From assembly GCA_030593785.1 (NCBI GenBank), contig JAUVGM010000139.1:1-6523 (forward strand): 6,523 nucleotides of DNA. Reading direction: 5' to 3'. Position 1 is the first letter of the stretch. Each line of letters opens with the position of its first letter. Both the position numbers and the translations under genes were made by a program. The notes under the pieces are model-generated. The model was given only the letters and a program-made list of their open reading frames with translations. It searched no databases and was not told where the DNA came from. Shown here piece by piece: positions 1 to 4,965 of the stretch. This stretch comes from Gammaproteobacteria bacterium (GTDB lineage Bacteria; Pseudomonadota; Gammaproteobacteria; UBA6429; Thiohalophilaceae).

Positions 1-33
1 TAAAAAAACGTAATCTAAATTGAGGGTAAAAAG

Positions 34-480
34 ATGGAAGTCATTTTATTAGAAAGAGTTGCTAACTTAGGTAACCTGGGTGATCGTGTAAACGTTAAAG
101 CCGGTTACGGTCGTAACTTTTTGGTACCAAGTAAAAAAGCAGTTCCTGCAAACGCAGCAAACATTGCTGATTTTGAAGCACGTCGTGCTGAACTTGAAAA
201 GGCGGCTGCTGAAGTATTAGCAACTGCTCAATCTCGTGCTGAAGCAATTGCTGGTGTTGGTGCTATCACCATTAAAGCGAATGCTGGTGAAGAAGGTAAA
301 TTATTCGGTTCAATCGGCGTAACAGATATTGTTGAAGCAGCCGCTGCAGCAGGCATTACTGTTGAACGTCGTGAAGTATCTTTACCAGAAGCGATTCGTC
401 ATACAGGTGAGTTTGAAGTGTCATTCCAACTTCATTCAGATGTAGCACAGGCTATTCAACTTACAGTTGAAGCTGAATAA
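34..480 (+). CDS. rplI: 50S ribosomal protein L9
   Basis: This encodes ribosomal protein L9, which binds 23S rRNA at the base of the L1 stalk on the large subunit and helps maintain reading frame. The 148 residues match the usual length of about 149. The N-terminal RNA-binding domain is clear: MEVILLERVANLG at the start, then GDRVNVKAGYGRNFLVPSKK near residues 16-35, the family signature. A charged, Ala/Glu-rich connecting helix follows (about 45-75), then the C-terminal domain with GKLFGSIG near 87-94. GAGGG at 22-26, seven bases before the ATG, is a good ribosome binding site. In related bacteria rpsF and rpsR lie just upstream. The TAA at 1-3 could be the rpsR stop, but nothing else of that gene is visible. 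An intrinsic terminator at 631-662 ends the unit. The identification is secure. Confidence 0.98.
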   Translation: MEVILLERVANLGNLGDRVNVKAGYGRNFLVPSKKAVPANAANIADFEARRAELEKAAAEVLATAQSRAEAIAGVGAITIKANAGEEGKLFGSIGVTDIVEAAAAAGITVERREVSLPEAIRHTGEFEVSFQLHSDVAQAIQLTVEAE

Positions 481-481
481 A

Positions 482-616
482 GCACGACTAAAGCTATTTT
501 TAGCAGCCAGTGCTGCGTTGTAAATGTGCTCATGTACTCATTGTACTCATCGTACATTCCGTTTCTGCGCGCATTTACGCCTTGCTCTGACAACTAAAAA
601 GTAACTTTAGACGCAC
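482..616. repeat. Long imperfect inverted-repeat element downstream of rplI
   Basis: The two arms (about 485-529 and 569-613) are imperfect reverse complements over roughly 45 bases. The best paired blocks are 488-493 with 605-610 (CTAAAG/CTTTAG), 497-503 with 594-600 (TTTTTAG/CTAAAAA), and 520-529 with 569-578 (GTAAATGTGC/GCGCATTTAC, one G-T wobble). About 39 bases separate the arms and contain a tandem 9-mer. No ORF lies inside. The shape suits a small non-autonomous mobile element or an interspersed repeat lying in the 3' untranslated part of the rplI transcript. No target-site duplication is obvious, and copy number cannot be judged from this window. Confidence 0.7.
533..559. repeat. Tandem 9-bp repeat in the loop of the inverted repeat
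   Basis: TGTACTCAT occurs twice head to tail (533-541 and 542-550). A degenerate third copy, CGTACATTC, follows at 551-559. The segment also has dyad symmetry (ATGTAC at 532-537, GTACAT at 552-557), so it can form the tip of the larger hairpin. No function can be assigned. Confidence 0.65.
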
Positions 617-630
617 TTAGCTATTTAAGA

Positions 631-662
631 AAGGCTGGTTAATTTTTAACCAGCCTTTTTTT
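631..662 (+). terminator. Rho-independent terminator of the rplI operon
   Basis: AAGGCTGGTTAA (631-642) pairs perfectly with TTAACCAGCCTT (646-657) across a three-base loop, and the T run continues to 662. In vivo the inner A-T pairs probably open to give a larger loop. The stem ends in a G/C-rich segment next to the U tract, the classic intrinsic terminator form. The A run on the other side of the stem is short, so activity in the plus direction is favoured. It separates the ribosomal-protein unit from dnaB-alr. Confidence 0.93.
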
Positions 663-796
663 GTCTAGTTTGGGGAAAATTGGGCCATTTTTGTCGGAGT
701 GATTATGCTACTCTTTTAGTTCGTTATTTACCCTAATTGAGAATTAAAGAAGCACAATACTGACTTGATAATTGTGTACTTATTCCCCCTCCCTAA

Positions 797-818
797 GGGA
801 GGGGGCTAGGGGGAGGGG
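797..818 (+). other. Potential G-quadruplex, plus strand
   Basis: Four G runs (797-799, 801-805, 809-813, 815-818) are separated by loops A, CTA and A, which fits the canonical G3+N1-7 quadruplex rule. The motif is on the coding strand 83 bases before the dnaB ATG, so it could fold in the mRNA leader or in the non-template strand. Its 5' part also pairs in the hairpin 785-805, so the two folds compete. Folding is inferred from sequence only. Confidence 0.6.
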
Positions 819-830
819 ATATACTGATCA

Positions 831-849
831 CCCCACCCTAACCCACCCC
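831..849 (-). other. Potential G-quadruplex, minus strand
   Basis: Read on the minus strand, four G runs of 4, 3, 3 and 4 bases are separated by loops T, TTA and T, again a canonical quadruplex pattern. It is the inverted counterpart of the plus-strand motif at 797-818 within the same palindromic repeat. It lies on the template strand for dnaB. Folding is inferred from sequence only. Confidence 0.6.
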
Positions 850-900
850 ATCAAGGGGAGGGGATAAATCTTAAGATATTAAAAAAGAGACTTTGCTCTA

Positions 901-2313
901 ATGCAACAAGACGTACCTTCATATTCTGATTCATCATATCAGACCGATATCGAAACAGAATCGCTAAAGTTACCGCCATATTCTCTTGAAGCAGAGCAGG
1001 CGGTGTTGGGCGGTTTGATGATTGATAACAGCACCTGGGATCAAGTTTCAGATGTGGTGATGGAAGCAGATTTTTACCGTCAGGATCATCGATTAATCTA
1101 TAGTGCTATTTTTAGTTTGGCGGAAGAAAATAATCCTTATGATGTTGTAACGCTATCTGAATGGTTAGATTCTCGAAATGAATTAAATAATGTTGGTGGC
1201 TTGAGTTACTTAGGCTCGCTGGCAAAAAATACCCCGACCGCAGCAAATATTAAAGCTTACGCGAAGATCGTTCGTGAGCGTTCTGTTTTACGTCAACTGA
1301 TTCGTGTTTCTACTGATATTGCAGACTCAGCGTATAACCCGGATGGTCGTACTAGTGCTGAATTACTTGATATGGCGGAAAGCAAAGTTTTTGAAATTGC
1401 TGAAAAAGGTGGCCGTGCGGATGGTGGTTATGAAAAGATTCAGGATTTATTAGTTAAAGCCGTTGATCGTATTGATGAGTTATACCAAAGTGATACAGCT
1501 TATACAGGCATACAAACAGGTTATGATGACTTTGATAATATGACATCGGGCTTACAAAAGGCCGATTTGGTTATTATTGCCGGTCGTCCTTCAATGGGTA
1601 AAACATCGTTTGTAATGAACCTTGTTGAAAATGCAGCGATTAAGCATAAACAACCGGTCGCTGTATTTAGTATGGAAATGCCTGGCGATCAATTAGTCAT
1701 GCGGATGATGGCATCACTAGGTCGAATTGATTCAAATAAAATTCGTACTGGTAAGTTAGAAGATGCTGATTGGCCACGTTTAACTTCAGCGGTGGGAATT
1801 TTAAATGAAGCCCCGATTTTTATTGATGATACGCCAGGCTTAAACCCGATGGAAATTCGTTCGCGTGCCCGACGTATTCATCGTGAACATGGCCTTGGTA
1901 TGATCGTCATCGATTATTTACAGTTGATGCAATCAGCAAAAGGCAATGGTGAAAATCGTGCAACAGAAATTTCTGAAATATCACGTTCACTTAAAGGTCT
2001 GGCTAAAGAACTTGGTGTACCTGTTTTAGCTTTATCACAGCTTAATCGTAGTCTGGAGCAACGTCCAAATAAGCGTCCGATTATGTCTGACTTGCGTGAA
2101 TCTGGTGCGATAGAGCAGGATGCTGATTTAATTGTCTTTATTTATCGTGATGAAGTATATAACGAGGATAGTGAGCAAAAAGGAACGGCAGAAATTATTA
2201 TTGGTAAACAACGTAATGGTCCCATTGGTATGGCACGATTAACATTCCTTGGGAAATATACACGTTTTGAAAGTCACTCTAACACTGGTGGTTATAATGA
2301 GGATTATGAATGA
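901..2313 (+). CDS. dnaB: Replicative DNA helicase DnaB
   Basis: DnaB is the hexameric 5'-3' helicase that unwinds DNA at the replication fork and recruits DnaG primase. The 470 residues match E. coli DnaB (471). A variable tail (1-23) precedes the N-terminal primase-interacting domain, which opens with LPPYSLEAEQAVLGGLM (24-40) and runs to about 130. A linker follows, then the RecA-like motor domain. Visible motifs are Walker A GRPSMGKTS (228-236, Lys234), catalytic Glu259 in FSMEM, Walker B MIVIDYLQLM (334-343, Asp338), LSQLNR (378-383), SDLRESGAIEQDAD (396-409), and KQRNGPIG (436-443), where Lys436 and Arg438 fit the piston Lys and Arg finger. There is no intein. The start is the only Met before residue 40 and gives normal length, though its ribosome binding site is weak. 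The stop overlaps the alr start (ATGA), so the two are probably cotranscribed. Confidence 0.98.
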   Translation: MQQDVPSYSDSSYQTDIETESLKLPPYSLEAEQAVLGGLMIDNSTWDQVSDVVMEADFYRQDHRLIYSAIFSLAEENNPYDVVTLSEWLDSRNELNNVGGLSYLGSLAKNTPTAANIKAYAKIVRERSVLRQLIRVSTDIADSAYNPDGRTSAELLDMAESKVFEIAEKGGRADGGYEKIQDLLVKAVDRIDELYQSDTAYTGIQTGYDDFDNMTSGLQKADLVIIAGRPSMGKTSFVMNLVENAAIKHKQPVAVFSMEMPGDQLVMRMMASLGRIDSNKIRTGKLEDADWPRLTSAVGILNEAPIFIDDTPGLNPMEIRSRARRIHREHGLGMIVIDYLQLMQSAKGNGENRATEISEISRSLKGLAKELGVPVLALSQLNRSLEQRPNKRPIMSDLRESGAIEQDADLIVFIYRDEVYNEDSEQKGTAEIIIGKQRNGPIGMARLTFLGKYTRFESHSNTGGYNEDYE

Positions 2314-3383
2314 CGACAAAAGCCGTTATTGATCTCTCCGCATGCCGACATAACTTATCTGTCGCAAAACAAGCCGCTCCAGATTCAAAATGTATCGCCA
2401 TTATAAAAGCCAATGCTTATGGTCATGGTATGGTACAAATTGCAAAATCATTAACAGATGCCGATGCCTTTGGTGTTGCGCGAATCGAAGAAGCAGTCAC
2501 TTTACGTGAAGCTGATATCACTAAACCTATATTACTCCTCGAAGGTTTTTTCTCAGAAGAAGAGCTTAATATAGTACGTAAACATAAAATTGATACCGTT
2601 ATTCATAATGAAAGTCAGCTTCAATTACTTGAACAATCGAGGGGTGAAGCTGTTTCTGTAATTATCAAAATTGATAGCGGAATGCATCGTTTAGGTTTTT
2701 CTCCGAAAGAATTAAAAAATATTTCTCAGCGCCTGGAAAAATGTGCAGGCATTAATAAACCCGTTAAGTTTATGACACATTTTTCTAATGCCGATGATAA
2801 GCATGATGAAAAAACATTAAAGCAAATCGATGTTTTTTTTCAAAGCCTTGATGATGTATCTTACGATGAAATCAGTATTGCAAATTCTGCCGGTATATTA
2901 GGCTGGCCACAAAGTCATGCTAACTGGAACCGTCCAGGTATTATGCTTTACGGTGTTTCTCCTTTTATAAATGCTAAGGCAGAAGATCATAATTTAAAAC
3001 CTGTCATGACTTTATCATCTCAGTTAATTTCTGTTAAGCCTGTTAAAAAAGGTGATGCGATTGGTTATGGCGGCACTTATGTATGTGAAAAAGACATGAT
3101 CGTAGGAATTGTTGCCATTGGATATGGGGATGGTTACCCTCGTCATGCAAAAACAGGCTCGCCGGTTTTAGTAAATGGTAAACGCTGTTCTTTAGTAGGA
3201 CGTGTTTCTATGGATATGATTTGTGTTGATCTTAGTGAACAACCTGATGCAAATGTTAATGATCCCGTAATATTATGGGGCAAAGGTTTAGCCATTGAAG
3301 AGGTTGCTGAATCAGCCGATACAATAGCGTATGAGTTATTGTGTGGTGTGACGAATCGAGTTGAGTTTAAATATATAGATTAG
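2310..3383 (+). CDS. alr: Alanine racemase
   Basis: Alr is a cytoplasmic, PLP-dependent enzyme that interconverts L- and D-alanine and so supplies D-Ala for peptidoglycan. The 357 residues match E. coli Alr (359). The N-terminal TIM barrel carries the PLP lysine in IIKANAYGHG (31-40, Lys33), IDSGMHRLGF (121-130, Arg127, expected to contact the PLP oxygen), THFSNAD (156-162), SAGIL (193-197) and NRPGIMLYGVSP (207-218). The C-terminal beta domain has the second catalytic base in IGYGGTY (Tyr253), then GYGDGYPR (271-278), GRVSMDM (297-303) and YELLCGVTNR (341-350). All catalytic residues are present, so the enzyme should be active. The ATG overlaps the dnaB stop by four bases, and GAGG at 2299-2302, inside dnaB, is a well-spaced ribosome binding site, which indicates translational coupling. 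dnaB-alr adjacency is common in gammaproteobacteria. Confidence 0.97.
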   Translation: MTTKAVIDLSACRHNLSVAKQAAPDSKCIAIIKANAYGHGMVQIAKSLTDADAFGVARIEEAVTLREADITKPILLLEGFFSEEELNIVRKHKIDTVIHNESQLQLLEQSRGEAVSVIIKIDSGMHRLGFSPKELKNISQRLEKCAGINKPVKFMTHFSNADDKHDEKTLKQIDVFFQSLDDVSYDEISIANSAGILGWPQSHANWNRPGIMLYGVSPFINAKAEDHNLKPVMTLSSQLISVKPVKKGDAIGYGGTYVCEKDMIVGIVAIGYGDGYPRHAKTGSPVLVNGKRCSLVGRVSMDMICVDLSEQPDANVNDPVILWGKGLAIEEVAESADTIAYELLCGVTNRVEFKYID

Positions 3384-3394
3384 TTATGAATTAA

Positions 3395-3460
3395 CACCGC
3401 GTCAGGCTAATAATACCCTCTAATATATTTTATCTGAGGGGCACTATGAGCCTGGCCTAC
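3395..3460 (+). repeat. Palindrome unit A (long form)
   Basis: This unit has nested stems: CAGGCT (3403-3408) with AGCCTG (3449-3454), and CCCTC (3416-3420) with GAGGG (3436-3440), around an AT-rich loop. It is a near-direct repeat of unit E. Twelve bases separate it from the alr stop, so it will form the 3' end structure of the dnaB-alr transcript if read through. Confidence 0.75.
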
Positions 3461-3478
3461 GTAAATCAAATTCACTTT

Positions 3479-3503
3479 GTAGGTCGGCTTTTAAATCGAC
3501 GCC
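3479..3503 (-). repeat. Palindrome unit B (short form, degenerate)
   Basis: This is an inverted partner of unit A: GTAGG (3479-3483) mirrors CCTAC at 3456-3460. The internal palindrome 3483-3500 (GTCG...CGAC) is imperfect, with the middle pairs lost, so this copy is the most decayed of the five. Confidence 0.6.
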
Positions 3504-3552
3504 AATATTAAAATACTTATATTTAATAATAAAAAATGTATGATTAGTTTAG

Positions 3553-3580
3553 CGCTGTGTCAGGTTAAAACCTGACCTAC
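3553..3580 (+). repeat. Palindrome unit C (short form)
   Basis: GTCAGGTT (3559-3566) pairs perfectly with AACCTGAC (3569-3576) across AA. It is followed by CTAC and the AT spacer shared with unit A. It lacks the CCCTC/GAGGG insert seen in units A and E. Confidence 0.75.
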
Positions 3581-3601
3581 ATAAATTAAAATCAGCTTAC
3601 C

Positions 3602-3626
3602 GTAGGTCAGACTTCAGTCTGACGCT
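3602..3626 (-). repeat. Palindrome unit D (short form)
   Basis: GTCAGACT (3606-3613) pairs perfectly with AGTCTGAC (3616-3623) across TC. The unit is inverted relative to C: GACCTAC at 3574-3580 mirrors GTAGGTC at 3602-3608. The following GACGCTAATAT matches the tail after unit B. Confidence 0.75.
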
Positions 3627-3696
3627 AATATCAAAACCTCAACTAATCCGTTAGTTAACAGTATACTTTAATAACCAGTTTTGTATTATTAGTTTT

Positions 3697-3760
3697 CACC
3701 GCGTCGGGCTGATACCCTCTAATTTTATTTTATATGAGGGGCACTACGAGCCCGAGCTAC
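3697..3760 (+). repeat. Palindrome unit E (long form)
   Basis: This is a near-copy of unit A with stems CGGGCT (3705-3710)/AGCCCG (3749-3754) and CCCTC (3715-3719)/GAGGG (3736-3740). It differs from A by a three-base indel near the left arm and by a paired base change in the outer stem. It lies just beyond the stop codon of the minus-strand PDC gene, so it would appear in that gene's 3' untranslated RNA. Confidence 0.75.
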
Positions 3761-3770
3761 ATGGAGCAGA

Positions 3771-4718
3771 TTAGGTTTTTATATTACTTCCAAACCACTT
3801 ATCTAAATCCCATTCAAGAAATTCAGCATAGTTCATGTAGTGTGAACCATCACATGAAAAAGTTAGTCCAACTATTCCGTTAACAATATTGAAAGATGCG
3901 GAACGTAAATAAACTGTTTCATCCATGTTTCGTAATATTTTTAACATATCCATTACTTCGGCAATTTTATTTTGAGGCACAGTTGCGATATCTGGATATT
4001 CTTGTCGTGAGTAGGCAAGGCAACGTTCAGGATCAACCAGATCCTCCAGCATGTGAATATGATAATCGTACGGGTTTTCCATAGACCAAAATGAAACTCG
4101 TGAACTTGAGTAATGAATCTTGCAGTGAAAAATACCGTGATACTGCATCATTTCTTTAATGATTTCAGTTACATTATCCAGTTGTTTATCCATTGCACTT
4201 AGAACACGTTCCTGCATGAAGAGTGTGCCACGAATTGCAGGGTCACCTTTATATTGCTGCCACTTTGTTTCTGCTGTTTTTAGTGTTTTATCAATGGGGA
4301 GTTTATCAACATCAAAGTCTGCGGCAATAAACCCTAAAACCTTATCTCCATCAGTAACAGATTGCATTACTGTGATACATGACTTACCGCTATGTGTACT
4401 GATATAAACGGGGGACATAGTAAACCCGTTATAAGGCAGTGTTTCCATATAAGGTCTTCCAAGTAAAACACGTCCTCTTAATGTTGAGTCTTTTGTGTGG
4501 GCTTCAATATTTGATGAAACCAGCTCACCAGCAGTATCAACTGTATAAATAAGATCGCAGTGAGGCATCATATTAAGACTGTCTTGTAATATCTTATCCA
4601 GCTCTACAGTATCATTCCAGGCATATACACATGACTTTGCTAATGCCGTAAGTAAGCCTTCAGAGCGTTTGGCTAAGGTTTTTTTCTTGTTTTTGATGAT
4701 ATCTTTGAACCAGGACAT
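3771..4718 (-). CDS. Soluble PDC/Cache-type sensor domain protein, no output domain
   Basis: This 315-residue protein has a basic, amphipathic start (MSWFKDIIKNKKK) and no signal peptide or membrane segment, so it should be cytosolic. Residues about 25-140 read as a PDC/Cache-like sensor fold: DLIYTVDTAGELVSSN (55-70), LGRPYM (86-91), GFTMSPVYIS (98-107), SGKSCITVMQSV (110-121) and a closing strand VLGFIAADFDVDKLP (127-141). This pattern recalls YkuI_C-type Cache domains that bind small ligands. The second half (155-315) is a region I associate with the same PDC-annotated proteins in gammaproteobacteria. It includes GIFHCKIHYSSSRVSFW (195-211), ETVYLRSASFNIVNG (267-281) and FSCDGSHYM (287-295). 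No GGDEF, EAL, kinase or methyl-accepting region is present, so the ligand, partner and output are unknown. The start has only a weak ribosome binding site (GAG about ten bases upstream). It is divergent from radA and converges on alr. Confidence 0.8.
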   Translation of the reverse strand: MSWFKDIIKNKKKTLAKRSEGLLTALAKSCVYAWNDTVELDKILQDSLNMMPHCDLIYTVDTAGELVSSNIEAHTKDSTLRGRVLLGRPYMETLPYNGFTMSPVYISTHSGKSCITVMQSVTDGDKVLGFIAADFDVDKLPIDKTLKTAETKWQQYKGDPAIRGTLFMQERVLSAMDKQLDNVTEIIKEMMQYHGIFHCKIHYSSSRVSFWSMENPYDYHIHMLEDLVDPERCLAYSRQEYPDIATVPQNKIAEVMDMLKILRNMDETVYLRSASFNIVNGIVGLTFSCDGSHYMNYAEFLEWDLDKWFGSNIKT

Positions 4719-4740
4719 TTTATAATCTCATTTTTGTTTT

Positions 4741-4826
4741 GTCTTTGCGAAGGAATAACATGATTGACGCAATCTCATAGGGGGGAAGTTCTAAATTGGA
4801 GATTGCTTCGCTTTGCTCGCAAAGAC
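4741..4826. repeat. Inverted-repeat element in the PDC gene-radA gap
   Basis: The outer arms GTCTTTGCGA (4741-4750) and TCGCAAAGAC (4817-4826) are perfect reverse complements. The inner arms GCAATCTC (4769-4776) and GAGATTGC (4799-4806) are also perfect. The remaining arm sequence has diverged, and GGGGGG (4780-4785) lies in the central loop. The pattern closely resembles the widespread GTCATTGCGAG...GCAATCTC palindromic repeat found between genes in many bacteria, here with CTTT for CATT. It lies in the divergent intergenic region, 22 bases before the PDC start codon, so it could affect that gene's promoter or leader. No ORF lies within it. Confidence 0.82.
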
Positions 4827-4965
4827 AGAAGTACTAAATTTGTAAGTTCTCATTCTATCTCATCCGTATGACAAAGGCATGAAACAGTTTCACAGATTTT
4901 GTATTTTAGAGAGATTTATTCGTGTTAGTATCGAGAATATTTTATTACCTAAGAATATTTCACAC

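Larger units (their letters stand above)
784..868. repeat. G/C-run palindromic repeat upstream of dnaB
   Basis: The left half (about 785-819) is an approximate reverse complement of the right half (about 830-867), with a short AT spacer between them (820-829). Within the left half CCCCCTCCC (785-793) pairs perfectly with GGGAGGGGG (797-805) across the loop TAA. The right half contains CCCCACCC-TAA-CCCACCCC (831-849) and then GGGGAGGGG (855-863). This strongly skewed composition is unlike the AT-rich surroundings. I recall similar CCCTCCCTAAGGGAGGG-type repeats in many bacterial genomes, but I cannot count copies here. It sits between the rplI terminator and the dnaB start, so it is probably within or next to the dnaB promoter or 5' leader. 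Confidence 0.8.
663..900 (+). other. dnaB leader region; promoter not identified
   Basis: This gap lies between the rplI terminator and dnaB and must hold the promoter for dnaB-alr if the terminator is efficient. The stretch 663-783 shows no ORF, repeat or structure I can name. TTGATA (765-770) and TTGAGA (737-742) resemble -35 boxes, but neither has a convincing -10 box at 16-18 bases. The stretch 784-868 is the G/C-run palindrome listed separately. The stretch 869-900 is AT-rich and contains the weak purine-rich ribosome binding site AAAAGAGA (883-890), ten bases before the dnaB ATG. Confidence 0.5.
3395..3760. repeat. BIME-like array of five palindromes between alr and the PDC gene
   Basis: Five related palindromic units fill most of the 387-bp gap between two converging genes. 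Plus-oriented units begin with a GCGTCRGGCT-like end and finish near GACCTAC; minus-oriented units are the reverse. Order and orientation are A+ (3395-3460), B- (3479-3503), C+ (3553-3580), D- (3602-3626), E+ (3697-3760). The spacers A-B and C-D resemble each other (GTAAATCAAA-TTCA versus ATAAATTAAAATCA). So do the sequences after B and D (GACGCYAATATYAAAA) and those before C and E (TGTATKATTAGTTT). The array is therefore about two and a half tandem copies of one composite unit of roughly 145-160 bp. This is the organisation of REP/BIME elements, which in enterobacteria sit at gene 3' ends. No RAYT transposase is in view. Confidence 0.8.

Noticed and set aside
1..3. Stop codon of an upstream rpsR gene
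   Set aside because: Gene order makes it plausible, but three bases give no sequence evidence.
737..787. Possible sigma-70 promoter for dnaB using TTGAGA (737-742) or TTGATA (765-770)
   Set aside because: No acceptable -10 hexamer occurs at 16-18 bases from either box, so a promoter call would be a guess.
901..2313. Intein or split in DnaB, a frequent intein host
   Set aside because: The helicase motifs are contiguous and total length is normal.
3559..3623. Intrinsic terminators formed by the hairpins of units C and D
   Set aside because: The stems are perfect, but neither is followed by a T run on either strand, so they lack the intrinsic terminator signature.
3395..3760. CRISPR array
   Set aside because: The repeats differ in length and orientation, the spacers resemble each other, and there are no cas genes; a BIME-like array explains it better.
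3896..4407. Plus-strand open frames at 3896-4084 and 4159-4407 opposite the PDC gene
   Set aside because: Both lie entirely antisense to a gene with clear domain patterning, have unlikely compositions and no family resemblance, so they are shadows.
4840..4871. Possible radA promoter with TTGTAA (4840-4845)
   Set aside because: The only -10-like sequence downstream is poor and spaced at about 19 bases.
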